DNA from: Pontibacter harenae
GTDB taxonomy: Bacteria > Bacteroidota > Bacteroidia > Cytophagales > Hymenobacteraceae
Length of the DNA stretch: 52,957 nt
Direction: 5' to 3'
NCBI RefSeq assembly: GCF_020907245.1
Contig: NZ_JAJJWH010000027.1
Span: forward strand, 1-52,957
Made by a program: the position numbers and the translations under genes. Under the pieces are notes generated by a model, which was given only the letters and a program-made list of their open reading frames with translations, did not search any database and was not told the DNA's origin. How positions within the stretch are numbered: position 1 is the stretch's first letter; each line of letters starts with the position of its first letter. Below, one piece after another: positions 17,173 through 25,151 of this stretch.

Positions 17173-17274
17173 TACACCGACGCTTGGGAGCCACTTCCCA
17201 AATCAGCCCTCCAGAGCAGCTTAAGAAATCAGCGTATTCCCGAATTGCCGTCTCATTAATCAAAAGGTAATTTG

Positions 17275-17282
17275 TATATTTG
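17275..17282 (+). promoter_or_regulatory. Bacteroidota-type -7 box (TATATTTG) of the recombinase gene
   Basis: TATATTTG fits the TAnnTTTG consensus. A transcript would start near 17289, a few bases before the ATG at 17293 and 16 before the ATG at 17305, so the leader is very short. No clear -33 TTTG at standard spacing was found. Confidence 0.5.
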
Positions 17283-17304
17283 AGACGAGTTAATGATACA
17301 GATC

Positions 17305-17898
17305 ATGAAGATAGGATACGCCAGGGTCTCCACCCAGGACCAGAAGCTGGAGCTGCAGACAGACGCCCTCTCCCACTACGGGTGTGACCAGCTCTACAAA
17401 GAGAAGAAGTCGGGCAAGAGCAAGGACCGACCCGAGCTGGAGAAGATGATCTCCCAGCTCAGGGCGGGCGACACGGTGGTCGTGTGGAAGCTAGACCGCC
17501 TGGGCCGCTCGCTGCGTGACCTGATCGATCTGGTCTCGGAGTTCCAGGAGCGTGGCGTTGACTTCGTGAGCCTGCAGGACGGCATTAACACGGCCACGGC
17601 CACGGCCACGGGCCGCTTCACCTTCAACATCTTCGCCTCCCTGGCAGAGTTCGAGCGCGAGATCATCCGCGAGCGCACCAACGCGGGGCTCGCCGCGGCA
17701 AAGGCCAGGGGAAGGCGGGGCGGCAGGCCAAAGGGCCTTTCTCCGGCGGCCACGGAGAAGGCAAGGACGGCCAAGGTGCTCTTCGACGCTGGCAACAGGT
17801 CAGTCGGGGAGATTGCCAAGATACTGGGCATCGGAAGGGCAACATGCTACCGCTACATCGACGGCATCACCTCCATGGAGAAACCCGCAGGAGCCTGA
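17305..17898 (+). CDS. Serine recombinase (resolvase/DNA invertase family)
   Basis: 197 residues from M at 17305 (MKIGYARVSTQDQKLELQ); an ATG at 17293 would add four residues. Catalytic Ser in YARVS, the Arg residues of the active site in KLDRLGRSLRDLI, and the helix-E region RFTFNIFASLAEFEREIIRERT are all present. The C-terminal part (RSVGEIAKILGIGRATCYRYI) is a helix-turn-helix. Length and layout match Hin/Pin invertases and Tn3-type resolvases, which cut and rejoin DNA at paired short inverted sites through a Ser-DNA bond. Much more GC-rich than the neighbouring DNA. Possible sites are the inverted GTCTCATAAAAC motif at 17145 and related motifs across the window. Confidence 0.93.
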   Translation: MKIGYARVSTQDQKLELQTDALSHYGCDQLYKEKKSGKSKDRPELEKMISQLRAGDTVVVWKLDRLGRSLRDLIDLVSEFQERGVDFVSLQDGINTATATATGRFTFNIFASLAEFEREIIRERTNAGLAAAKARGRRGGRPKGLSPAATEKARTAKVLFDAGNRSVGEIAKILGIGRATCYRYIDGITSMEKPAGA

Positions 17899-18000
17899 AC
17901 CATGGGTACAGTCCCTGATGCCCTGTATAGGCAGGGTAAGAAGTTTATCCTGCCAAAACGTCAACCGCAACAGGTAAAAAAACGAACCTAACTTGTAACT

Positions 18001-18019
18001 TATAACGTTACACGTTATA
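18001..18019 (+). promoter_or_regulatory. Palindromic operator upstream of higB
   Basis: TATAACGT-TAC-ACGTTATA is a perfect 8-bp inverted repeat, 9 bp ahead of the toxin start codon. This is the usual position for the antitoxin-binding operator of HigBA modules, which repress their own transcription. Confidence 0.7.
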
Positions 18020-18027
18020 ATTGCGGT

Positions 18028-18312
18028 ATGATTGTGAGTTTCAAACACAAAGGCTTAGAGCGGTTCTTCCTTAAGGGGGACGGATCCAAGCTAAACCCTG
18101 CGCACTTACCCAAGATCAGGAGAATCCTGGCCCAACTGCACGCTGCACAGAATGTGCAGGACGTAAACGTCCCTGGTTGGGACCTGCACCCTTTGAAAGG
18201 GAACCTGAAGGATCATTGGTCGGTGAAGGTCAACGGAAACTACCGCATAGTCTTCATCTTCGTCGGGGAAAGAGTAGAGGTCTTGGATGTGAACTACCTC
18301 GACTACCACTAG
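18028..18312 (+). CDS. higB: HigB-type toxin (RelE superfamily mRNA interferase)
   Basis: 94 residues. The order [60 protein letters not shown] and [10 protein letters not shown] is that of HigB proteins of the RelE/ParE fold, which cleave mRNA on the ribosome. The conserved basic residues (Lys/Arg in HPLKG and NYRIVF) are present. It is followed by the HigA-type antitoxin gene. The toxin-first order is characteristic of HigBA rather than RelBE. The location between the recombinase and the replication origin fits plasmid addiction. Confidence 0.92.
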   Translation: MIVSFKHKGLERFFLKGDGSKLNPAHLPKIRRILAQLHAAQNVQDVNVPGWDLHPLKGNLKDHWSVKVNGNYRIVFIFVGERVEVLDVNYLDYH

Positions 18313-18370
18313 TAGGAGCCGCCCGAAAACGGGCATGTTGAATTATTTGTCGGAGCTATACTTTAAAACC

Positions 18371-18661
18371 ATGATAATGCACAACCCGCCTCATCCAGGC
18401 GAAATCTTAAGAGAGTACACTGACGCAACAGGATTGTCAGTAACGGAGATCGCCGCAAGGCTCCACATTAGCCGCAAAGTGCTATCGAACATACTTAACG
18501 GCCATGCCGGCATCAGCGCCGAGATGGCCTGGAAGCTGTCTGCAGCGTTCGCGACGACTCCCGAGGTATGGATTAACCTGCAGAAGCAGTATGACCTGTG
18601 GCAGGCCAGGAAACGGGTTGATATTTCTACTATAGAGCACCTGCTCCACCCTGCAGCTTAG
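18371..18661 (+). CDS. higA: HigA-type antitoxin (XRE helix-turn-helix)
   Basis: 96 residues from the ATG at 18371 ([16 protein letters not shown]); a longer frame from 18335 is possible but the family normally starts at the HPGE region. [13 protein letters not shown] is the signature N-terminus; [23 protein letters not shown] is the helix-turn-helix, and the C-terminus [21 protein letters not shown] is the conserved dimer/toxin-binding part. It neutralises HigB and represses the operon, probably at 18001-18019. The 58-bp gap after higB may suggest a second start or separate translation. Confidence 0.93.
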   Translation: MIMHNPPHPGEILREYTDATGLSVTEIAARLHISRKVLSNILNGHAGISAEMAWKLSAAFATTPEVWINLQKQYDLWQARKRVDISTIEHLLHPAA

Positions 18662-18750
18662 CTGTACTCCCCTAGCAAAGACTGTCAGCGAACCATACCT
18701 CTATGAAGAATCAACTCAAGTAGTTGATCGCCAAGCTGTAGCGTTCCTCA

Positions 18751-18806
18751 TTGCTAGAAGAAAGGCACCATGCTGCCAAACGGCTGCGGCCCTTCTTCTA
18801 GCAATA
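18751..18806. terminator. Inverted repeat downstream of higA, terminator-like
   Basis: TTGCTAGAAGAAAGG / CCCTTCTTCTAGCAA arms around a GC-rich interior, about 90 bp after the higA stop. Long stem without a clear T-run, so it may be a terminator or a remnant of a mobile palindrome. Confidence 0.5.
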
Positions 18807-19737
18807 AGGAGTAAGGCTCTTGCAAATCCATCCAAAGGCAGTGTACATGCATATCCTACATGGGTATGTGCACAACCAGCTGGATAAGATTTTGTCCGCC
18901 CCTACCCTACCGCAGTATCCATGATTAGGGTTAAACGCAACCTGATCTCTGGGCACACCGAAGCTATACATATTATGACAAGCTGCTCATCTAGGCTTCG
19001 AAAAGTGAAAGCTAACCCAGCAGCTCTATCAGGAGAGGCAGCACTGCTACGATCAGATTGAGAGATAATGGGTATCAACAAGTCAAAACTATCAAACAAT
19101 GTAAGAAAGCATAAAGAAGATGATTATACTTCTTTATCAATTCAGGTAACTACGATCATTACGTCTATTACAATAATCTTATACATTACAATAATTTTAG
19201 TAATTACTATAATGTATAAGATTATTGTAATTAATATATCGTTAGTTCATTTTGATATAACTCGCTACGTTAAACTTTAACATTAATACCTGCTATCACA
19301 TAGAGTATTTTAGATATTAATTTTTTAATGCTAGAGAAGACTCAGTAACTACAGTGGCTCTATAACGAGATTCGGACGAACACTTAATCAATCAAGTTTA
19401 TGAACATATCAAGTGTACCGCTTTCTAACCAGAGCCTACAAATACCTTGTTGTTCACATGCATTTATGCGAGCGGCAAAACCTACAAAGCTGCCTCATTA
19501 GTCTCAAGCTTTTTGAAATAACAACTGTGACAAGGGTGATAAAATTAATAAGATAACTTAAGAATCACCTTTATCTTTATTTGCATTTTTCAAAATACAG
19601 AAATGATAAACGTTTACATAAAATATTGATTGTTAGAATAGTAAAATAAGTAATTACGTTAATTATAGTAATTGCAAACATATTAATAATGAGACTAATT
19701 AATGCAATGTTAATAATTATAAATCAGCTTAAAAGGA
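18807..19737. other. AT-rich region upstream of the origin, no gene; contains centromere-like repeats
   Basis: No supported gene (a 70-residue Ile-rich frame at 19068 arises from the palindrome below). An inverted repeat at about 19168-19231 has arms TTACAATAATCTTATACATTA and its complement around CAATAATTTTAGTAATTACTA. A second TTAC-AATTA cluster lies at 19651-19678. Similar words occur around 21300-21350 and 22178-22232, so they may be partition (parS/parC-like) sites for the ParA system. Confidence 0.5.
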
Positions 19738-20152
19738 TAGATAAATTTGTCGGTTTACTTAGATAAATTTATCGGAGAAAGAGTCTCCAAAACATTCAAA
19801 ACCGACAAATTTATCTAAGTAATCTGGTTCTGTTTGTTAGAAAAGGCCTTAAAAAGACTGTTCAGGCAACAAATATGAGTTTCGCCGCGCGTTTGTTTCA
19901 CATATTTGAGAATCTTATTAATGATGTTTTTTTAATTTGAAACCTAAAAAAAAGTCTCCAAAGCCATTGAAGAAATTCTTATAGATTCTTTTATTCTTAA
20001 TTCTAAAGGCATAAGTTTCTGATTAACAATCGCTTAAGTGCTTTAAAACCGATAAATTTATCTACATAAACCGACTTTTTTATCTAATAATACCGATGTT
20101 TTTATCTTTTAAGGCCGATAAATTTATCTATATAAACCGACAAATTTATCTA
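19738..20152 (+). other. Iteron replication origin (eight 16-bp iterons)
   Basis: Consensus CCGAYAAATTTATCTA. Five copies sit exactly 22 bp apart: 20049, 20071, 20093, 20115 and 20137; the second and third are degenerate (ACTTTTTT, ATGTTTTT). One more direct copy is at 19802, and two inverted copies are at 19738 and 19760 (also 22 bp apart). The 22-bp phase, about two helical turns, and the position just before the rep gene are typical of theta-replicating iteron plasmids, in which Rep binds the iterons to melt the nearby AT-rich DNA and limits its own copy number. Confidence 0.93.
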
Positions 20153-20159
20153 AACCGCC

Positions 20160-20188
20160 GAAAAACCTACAAAAATTTTAGGTTTTTC
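20160..20188. promoter_or_regulatory. Palindrome before rep (possible Rep operator)
   Basis: GAAAAACCT / AGGTTTTTC around an AT-rich centre, between the last iteron and the rep start. Rep proteins of this type often repress their own gene by binding inverted half-iterons near the promoter; this sequence is not iteron-like, so its role is uncertain. Confidence 0.45.
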
Positions 20189-20231
20189 CGTAGTTTGAAT
20201 ATATTTTAACAGCCTAATATAAAAGACTTTC

Positions 20232-21278
20232 ATGGAAGAAGTATCTACAGCAGCTGTTAAAGAGAAGGAGAAGCAAGATTCAAGATTAGTTGCCCAGCAT
20301 AATTACTTAATAAGATCTTACCTTTCATTTGGTCTCATTGAGGCGCGTATTTTTACTTTGATGCTTGCTACAATAGGATATAAAGAAAAAGAACTTAAAG
20401 AAATAAAAATCAAGCTTGCTGACGTTGTGCCATATAGTCTTAATGGAACAGTGTATAAACAAGTCAAGCAGGCATGTGAAGATCTTTTCAATAAGGAAAT
20501 AAACTTAGCCAAAGTAGGTAGTAAAAAAAAGGACTTTCATAAAGTTCGTATTGTTCAAGAACTAGAGTTAGATTCAGGCACTGGCTATATTAAAGGCTAC
20601 TTTGCTGACAGGATCAAACCGTACTTATTACAGCTTAAAGATAATTTCACTCTCAGTGAAATCCAGCTACTAATGACTTTAAAGAGTAGTTATAGTCATC
20701 GGTTATATTGGTTGCTTAAATCGTATGAGTCATTAGGTAAATATACAGAAAGTATAGTGGAGCTCAAGAAGCTGCTTCTTGGAGAGGATGCCGAAACAAA
20801 ATATAAGGATTATTTTGACTTCAAACGTGTCGTTTTAGAGCCTGCTTTTACCGAGGTTAAGACGGTTTTAAATATTTCTTATAAGCCACTTAAAACAGGT
20901 AAGAAAGTAACTGATATTTTATTCATTTTTGATAATGAAAGTAGCTTAATAGAAAAGGCTGCTCCTAAAAAGAGCAAAAATCCTATTAGGAAAGTAGCCA
21001 AGGCAAGTTTGCCTGATATGTTTGCTGCAGAATCTGCTCTTAGTGACTTATTAGAAAGCATTACTGATCTCCAGGAGCGTAAAGATGTTGAAAATGCATA
21101 TAGAAGTATGACATCAAAGGGACTTTCATCAGAGTCTGCTATTTTCTTTTTGTCTAGGATCCCTGCGCAAGACATACATTATCAGATCTATCATAAGTAT
21201 ACACTCAAGAAGGATAGTATAAAAGACTCAGCAGCTTATATCAATACAGTACTCTCAAATTTGATTTCTAAGGAATAA
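20232..21278 (+). CDS. RepB/Rep_3 family replication initiator
   Basis: 348 residues. The N-terminal part QHNYLIRSYLSFGLIEARIF and the segments DVVPYSLNGTVYKQVKQAC and TLSEIQLLMTLKSSYSHRLYWLLKSYES belong to the Rep_3 (RepB) initiator family, which has two winged-helix domains that bind iterons. The C-terminal 90 residues are Lys/Ser-rich and divergent. Preceded by five in-phase iterons and followed 106 bp later by parA. Very AT-rich, like the rest of the plasmid core and unlike the GC-rich recombinase gene. Confidence 0.93.
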   Translation: MEEVSTAAVKEKEKQDSRLVAQHNYLIRSYLSFGLIEARIFTLMLATIGYKEKELKEIKIKLADVVPYSLNGTVYKQVKQACEDLFNKEINLAKVGSKKKDFHKVRIVQELELDSGTGYIKGYFADRIKPYLLQLKDNFTLSEIQLLMTLKSSYSHRLYWLLKSYESLGKYTESIVELKKLLLGEDAETKYKDYFDFKRVVLEPAFTEVKTVLNISYKPLKTGKKVTDILFIFDNESSLIEKAAPKKSKNPIRKVAKASLPDMFAAESALSDLLESITDLQERKDVENAYRSMTSKGLSSESAIFFLSRIPAQDIHYQIYHKYTLKKDSIKDSAAYINTVLSNLISKE

Positions 21279-21384
21279 GCAAAAACGTGTGCATATGCAA
21301 TAATTGTTTAATTACTTTAATTGCGATAATTATTAAAATTACTAACATTATGTTTTTATCGGAAACATTATTTATCATTGCACT
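21279..21384. promoter_or_regulatory. parA promoter region with TAATTA repeats
   Basis: AT-rich 106 bp holding TTTAATTACTTTAATTGCG and ATAATTATTAAAATTAC, imperfectly symmetric. Related motifs flank the small partner gene and precede the origin. Possibly operator or centromere sites for the partition system. Confidence 0.45.
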
Positions 21385-22158
21385 ATGACAAAAACTTTAG
21401 CTGTAGTAAATAAAAAGGGGGGAATTGGTAAGACCACTTCTACGCTTTCAGTTGGAGCAGCATTAAGAGAATTAGGATTTAAAGTTCTCTTGATTGATTT
21501 CGACTCTCAGGCAAATTTAACTCGTAGCCTTTACAGAAGCCCTGTCAAATACACTGTAGGTGACTTTCTATTAAATAAAGTCGGGTTTGATGAGGCGCGT
21601 ATCAAAACCTCAGTAGGATTAGATCTACTACCTGCTGCCGATGAGCTAACAGATTCAGAAGATGATATAGCTAAAGATAAAATAGAGTCTGCTATCTACT
21701 TAGTGAATGCTATGGAGGATGTTAACCTGGAGCAGTATGATTACATTCTAATTGACTGTCCGCCAGCTATAGGCACGTTAACTATAAATGCACTCATTTA
21801 TGCTGATTTCTATGTTGTTCCAGTACAAGCAGACTTTTATTCAATTGAAGGTATCAGAAGCCTAATTGATAAAGCATCTAAGATCAAGAAGAGGCTTAAT
21901 CCTGACCTGGAGTTGATTGGGGTTTTTCTAACTCGTTTCAATACTAGAACTAATAAACATCTTCATAAGCAAGTTTATTCAAAACTCAAGAATGACTTGA
22001 AAGATCTTTTATTAGACACAACAATAAGGGAGAATATTGCATTAGCTGAGGCCATACCACATAGTCAAGATATATTTAGTTTTGACAAAGAATGTAATGG
22101 AGCAAAGGATTATCTGCAGCTTACTAAAGAGTTACTAAGTCGGATAAACTCAAACTAA
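21385..22158 (+). CDS. parA: ParA family partition ATPase
   Basis: 257 residues. Deviant Walker A KKGGIGKTT at residues 10-18, Walker A' LIDFDSQANLTRSLY and Walker B DYILIDCPPAIG define the ParA/MinD/Soj family. No N-terminal helix-turn-helix is present, so it is a small type Ib-like ParA. With a centromere-binding partner it pulls plasmid copies apart before cell division; the small gene 120 bp downstream is the likely partner. Confidence 0.93.
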   Translation: MTKTLAVVNKKGGIGKTTSTLSVGAALRELGFKVLLIDFDSQANLTRSLYRSPVKYTVGDFLLNKVGFDEARIKTSVGLDLLPAADELTDSEDDIAKDKIESAIYLVNAMEDVNLEQYDYILIDCPPAIGTLTINALIYADFYVVPVQADFYSIEGIRSLIDKASKIKKRLNPDLELIGVFLTRFNTRTNKHLHKQVYSKLKNDLKDLLLDTTIRENIALAEAIPHSQDIFSFDKECNGAKDYLQLTKELLSRINSN

Positions 22159-22278
22159 TTTCTCTTCATTTATGATGATAGTAATTATATATATTATTTT
22201 AATTAACGTAATGTATATAATTACAGTAATTAATTCTGCTTAAATAATGTTTGTTGTTGAACTTTAAATTAATATTTC
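22159..22278. promoter_or_regulatory. AT-rich spacer with TAATTA repeats between parA and its partner gene
   Basis: Holds AGTAATTATATATATT, TTAATTAACGTAATG and ATATAATTACAGTAATTAATT: inverted TAATTAC/GTAATTA pairs. A candidate centromere (parC) bound by the downstream protein. Confidence 0.45.
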
Positions 22279-22686
22279 ATGGCTAAGAAAAAATCTGATT
22301 TACAATCGTTATTGACAGATACAGATGGAATAAAGGGAGTATTAAGGGAGGAAAGTGAGATTCCTAAAAAAGAAGAGGTAGAAGTAAGAGCAAGTCAAGG
22401 ACTAAAGAATGAGGAAGCTAATTCGATGGTCAATGAAAATGAATACATTCAATCACCTGATTTGTATCTCCCTTTTAGTACTGCTATGCGAGCAGATCTT
22501 TATCTAAAGCTAAAGCGGATAGAGTATTGGAATAGAACGACTATCAAAAGAGAGCTTGAGCGTTTAATTGAAGATTTTGTTGATACCCAAACTGCGTCAA
22601 AGAAACCTTTGCCAGTAGAAGAAAGAAACAAGTTAAAGCAGCTCAAAACTGCTAAGGACTATATCAAGTTAAGACTCAAGAAGTAA
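22279..22686 (+). CDS. Small basic protein, likely ParA partner (centromere binding)
   Basis: 135 residues. The first about 60 are acidic and Lys-rich, apparently unstructured; residues 65-110 (YLPFSTAMRADLYLKLKRIEYWNRTTIKRELERLIEDFV) look like a ribbon-helix-helix or similar small DNA-binding fold; the C-terminus is a Lys-rich helix. Position after parA, size and charge match the small centromere-binding proteins of type Ib systems. I recognise no specific family, so the role is inferred from context. Confidence 0.65.
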   Translation: MAKKKSDLQSLLTDTDGIKGVLREESEIPKKEEVEVRASQGLKNEEANSMVNENEYIQSPDLYLPFSTAMRADLYLKLKRIEYWNRTTIKRELERLIEDFVDTQTASKKPLPVEERNKLKQLKTAKDYIKLRLKK

Positions 22687-22764
22687 AAGTAAAGCATTTG
22701 TAACATTGCTTTACTTTTAGTTTAAGTTGCTGCTGTTATTTTGATACCTAAACATAGGTTTTAA

Positions 22765-23091
22765 ATGTTCATTACAGAATTTCAAAGATTAAGTAGGAGA
22801 GAAGTCCTAAAAGAGTACAGGAGGCTAAGATATGTTAAGAATAATAGGTCATACTTCCTTTACTTTATTTTCGAGTCTGGTGAGTGCGTTTATGTAGGGG
22901 AGACGAGCAACATCTTTTGGCGCATGGTTAAACACAAAGGAAAGTGCTCTGAACAATCTGTAATCTGCCTGAAGGAGTACCACGATAAGCAGGAAGTGCT
23001 GAAGCTGGAAAAACACTACATCCGAACCCTGAAACCAAAGTTCAACAACCGCTACTGCCTGGAAGGACAGCTGGAGCTTTTCGCCGCCTAA
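22765..23091 (+). CDS. GIY-YIG domain protein
   Basis: 108 residues. The core YFLYFIFESGECVYVGETSN fits the GIY-YIG motif (Y-F-L-Y ... VYVG), followed by Arg in FWRMVKHKG (the usual catalytic Arg) and a Glu in LEKHYIRTLKPKFNNR, with Asn after it. Members are nucleases of homing endonucleases, UvrC or small stand-alone proteins. Stand-alone size and plasmid location suggest a small nuclease of unknown target. More GC-rich in the second half than the preceding partition genes. Confidence 0.85.
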   Translation: MFITEFQRLSRREVLKEYRRLRYVKNNRSYFLYFIFESGECVYVGETSNIFWRMVKHKGKCSEQSVICLKEYHDKQEVLKLEKHYIRTLKPKFNNRYCLEGQLELFAA

Positions 23092-23383
23092 ACAGGGTAG
23101 GAGAGGGGGCATTATCACTCTGAAGTTATCTGATAGATCAAGCTGTAACAAACATCCCCAGTAAAGATATTCTTTGCTGGGGATGTTTTGATTTACACTG
23201 GTTAAAGAATAAGGCAGTTTAGCACCGTTAGTTCTCTTCATCAATTCTCTTTTACCCATCTCAAAAGCAGCAAAGCTGTTTTGAATATTAGGACGGCAAT
23301 TCGGGAATCATTGTATCGCGCTGCTCGGTAGATCAGGGACTTTTTTACTTTGCCCGTTACCGCTCAGATTCTTCCCAGCATTA
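23092..23383. other. Intergenic between GIY-YIG gene and element B
   Basis: No gene. A GGACGGCAATTCGGGAATCA string at 23290-23309 is the inverted counterpart of TTCCCGAATTGCCGTC at 17238-17253 beside the recombinase promoter, so the inverted repeat formed by elements A and B reaches inward to these points. Confidence 0.55.
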
Positions 23384-23527
23384 GGGGGTTTTATGAGATT
23401 GGAAATTTTACAGGAGCATCCAGTTATTATGAGTTTAAGATATAGTATATTCGTTAGTGCTGTTACGGTTATCTGTTAAAAACGACAATAAACCGTATGT
23501 GTTTATTCCATATATCCGCTAGTTGGC
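23384..23527 (+). repeat. 5' element B (upstream of the DUF1569 gene)
   Basis: GGGGTTTTATGAGATTGG, TATAGTATATTCGTTAG, hairpin TACGGTTATCTGTT / GACAATAAACCGTA, then TATATCCGCTA and core GTTGGCA (23522-23528). Same 145-bp unit as element A but in the opposite orientation; also shared with element C at 34014. The start codon of the next gene lies 70 bp downstream. Confidence 0.88.
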
Positions 23528-23597
23528 AACAAGCTGCTAAGATTGTATAAATCAGGAATGAGATAATTTATTTTAGGGTTTAAATAAATTTGGCGCA

Positions 23598-24053
23598 ATG
23601 AAAACAATTTTTGACCAAAATATTAGGGAAGAATTGATCGAGAGAATTAATCAAATCAATAAAAGCAATGAACCTGATTGGGGCAAGATGAACGTCTCCC
23701 AGATGCTTAAGCACAATACTTATTGGAATAGTTGGATTCTCGGAAAAGACAATCATACATATAAACAAGCATTTTTTGGAAAGTTATTTGGGAAAATAGC
23801 ATTAAGGAAGATGATAAAAGATGAAAAACCTTTTGATAAAAATATTCCAACCTCGGACCAATTCAAAGTAAAGGAAACGACTGCTGATGTGGAATTTGAA
23901 AAATCTGTATGGATTTCATTGATTAAAGAATATGAAAATCATGACAACCCCAATTTCGTCCACGATTTCTTTGGTAAAATGACTAAGGAAGAAATTGGAA
24001 TTTTAGTTTACAAACATACCGATCACCATTTAAGACAATTTGGAATATATTAA
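23598..24053 (+). CDS. DUF1569 (DinB-like) protein
   Basis: 151 residues. MNVSQMLKHNTYWNSWILG (first His of a DinB-type site), HDFFGKMTKEEIGILVYKHTDHHLRQFG (His-x-x-x-His pair) and a central FGKLFGKIALRKMI segment match DUF1569, a four-helix metal-binding family related to DinB/mycothiol-dependent enzymes. Function unknown; such proteins may act in thiol-linked detoxification. AT-rich; cargo between element B and an attC-like hairpin. Confidence 0.88.
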   Translation: MKTIFDQNIREELIERINQINKSNEPDWGKMNVSQMLKHNTYWNSWILGKDNHTYKQAFFGKLFGKIALRKMIKDEKPFDKNIPTSDQFKVKETTADVEFEKSVWISLIKEYENHDNPNFVHDFFGKMTKEEIGILVYKHTDHHLRQFGIY

Positions 24054-24062
24054 AAAAAGCCA

Positions 24063-24156
24063 GTTGCCACCAATGTATAAAAACAATGCTAAAATCTGTC
24101 TCGAATCGAAACTTGTTGCTCGCCCGCTCGCACAGTTTTTATACGAGACGTTAGGT
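24063..24156 (+). repeat. attC-like hairpin after the DUF1569 gene
   Basis: Left core GTTGCC at 24063, perfect 10-bp stem GTATAAAAAC (24075-24084) / GTTTTTATAC (24135-24144), variable middle, and right core GTTAGGT (24150-24156), which fits GTTRRRY. Starts 10 bp after the stop codon. Resembles the 3' ends at 24556 and 32470, both of which contain the same CTCGCAC-T-rich right arm. Confidence 0.65.
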
Positions 24157-24175
24157 ACAGAAGGTATTTACGGAA

Positions 24176-24562
24176 TTGGGACTCGGAATTCAGTTTTCAC
24201 AAGCTGTTAAAATAAATCAATTTCCTTTTGCTACATCTGACGAGAAAAACCTAAATAAATTACTGGATAAGTACGGCAGGTCGCATAAGCTCTATTATTT
24301 ATCTAAGAAATTTGTTCTGCAAACAATTGAGGACGTGAAACCAAATCTTATTATTTGTGAAGGTAAATCCTCCTTTGACCGACTTAAAAATATATTACAA
24401 GCAGAACCTGTTGAATATAATGAAAATACCTATGTATTATACCACAATAATTATTTAGCGATAGGATACAAAAGACACTTGAGCTTCATTAAAGACAAAG
24501 AAGAGCTTAAAGAAAAAATTATGATGTACTATAAAAAAATAGCTGCACCTAAAATGGTATAA
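24176..24562 (+). CDS. Hypothetical protein, probably 5'-truncated
   Basis: 128 residues from a TTG; the frame opens at 24155 immediately after the GTTAGGT core and has no good start. The product reads like the C-terminal half of a larger alpha/beta protein: IQFSQAVKINQFPFATSDEK, then EDVKPNLIICEGKSSFDRL and a closing helix. The NLIICEGKSSFDRL segment faintly recalls uracil-DNA-glycosylase-like folds, but I would not assign it. AT-rich like the neighbouring cassette genes. Likely a decayed or cut cassette. Confidence 0.45.
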   Translation: MGLGIQFSQAVKINQFPFATSDEKNLNKLLDKYGRSHKLYYLSKKFVLQTIEDVKPNLIICEGKSSFDRLKNILQAEPVEYNENTYVLYHNNYLAIGYKRHLSFIKDKEELKEKIMMYYKKIAAPKMV

Positions 24563-24640
24563 AAATCATACTTCGGCCGACGGCCTCGCACATTTTTATA
24601 CCAACGGTTACCCCCTTTCGCATTTGTATCAAATACCGTA
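24556..24640 (+). repeat. attC-like hairpin and 3' terminus T6
   Basis: Perfect 11-bp stem GGTATAAAAAT (24556-24566) / ATTTTTATACC (24592-24602), then a GGTTACC core and a 25-bp string (24607-24631) identical to one at 28995-29019. Ends the DUF1569-containing unit. Confidence 0.65.
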
Positions 24641-24752
24641 TGTGGCATATACTGTAATTGGGCAAAAGATGAGTTACAGAGGAAAAAGGTATAAAAATTA
24701 GATTTGCTTCAAAGATGAACAATTTAATACGACATCAAGAGTTATAAAATAT

Positions 24753-25103
24753 ATGAGAACATTAATATTAACTGCATCATGCCTTGTCTTATGTGTGGCT
24801 GGTGCCTACGCTCAGGCAGTCGAGCAGCAAGCAAAGCTGTTCCCACCAATCGAGAAGAAAGAGCTTGACCTGAAATATTTGGGGAGCGATTCTTCGTCTG
24901 TCTTAGACTGCATCTATAAAAATGGCGGGACAAGCAGATACCTGCAAAAGCAAAAGGAAGCAAACGTGCACCCAAAGAAGACGGAGGAACTGAAATCTGA
25001 CATGCCCATCATGCAACCAGATTCCCAAGTGAAGTTTCCCATTCTTGCTATCGTGCCTGACTCTACCATCCTTTTTCATATTCGGGTAAAGAGGCCGGAA
25101 TAG
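24753..25103 (+). CDS. Small secreted protein of unknown function
   Basis: 116 residues with a Sec signal peptide (MRTLILTASCLVLCVAGAYAQ, cleavage after AYA). The mature part is short and polar with no motif I recognise. It is the first of four exported proteins in a row (24753-28920) that lie between two copies of a 25-bp direct repeat, so these genes probably travelled together. Confidence 0.65.
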   Translation: MRTLILTASCLVLCVAGAYAQAVEQQAKLFPPIEKKELDLKYLGSDSSSVLDCIYKNGGTSRYLQKQKEANVHPKKTEELKSDMPIMQPDSQVKFPILAIVPDSTILFHIRVKRPE

Positions 25104-25151
25104 TTTGTAACGCCAGAGCTGAGGAGGCACTCCTTTCCTACGTTACCTATT

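Noticed and set aside
19068..19280. 70-residue Ile-rich frame upstream of the origin
   Set aside because: Arises from the AT-rich palindrome; no ribosome site or motif.
17018..23527. Elements A and B as ends of one composite transposon
   Set aside because: No transposase lies between or next to them, and identical elements occur singly at 34014 and elsewhere directly before genes, so they are better described as repeated 5' leaders.
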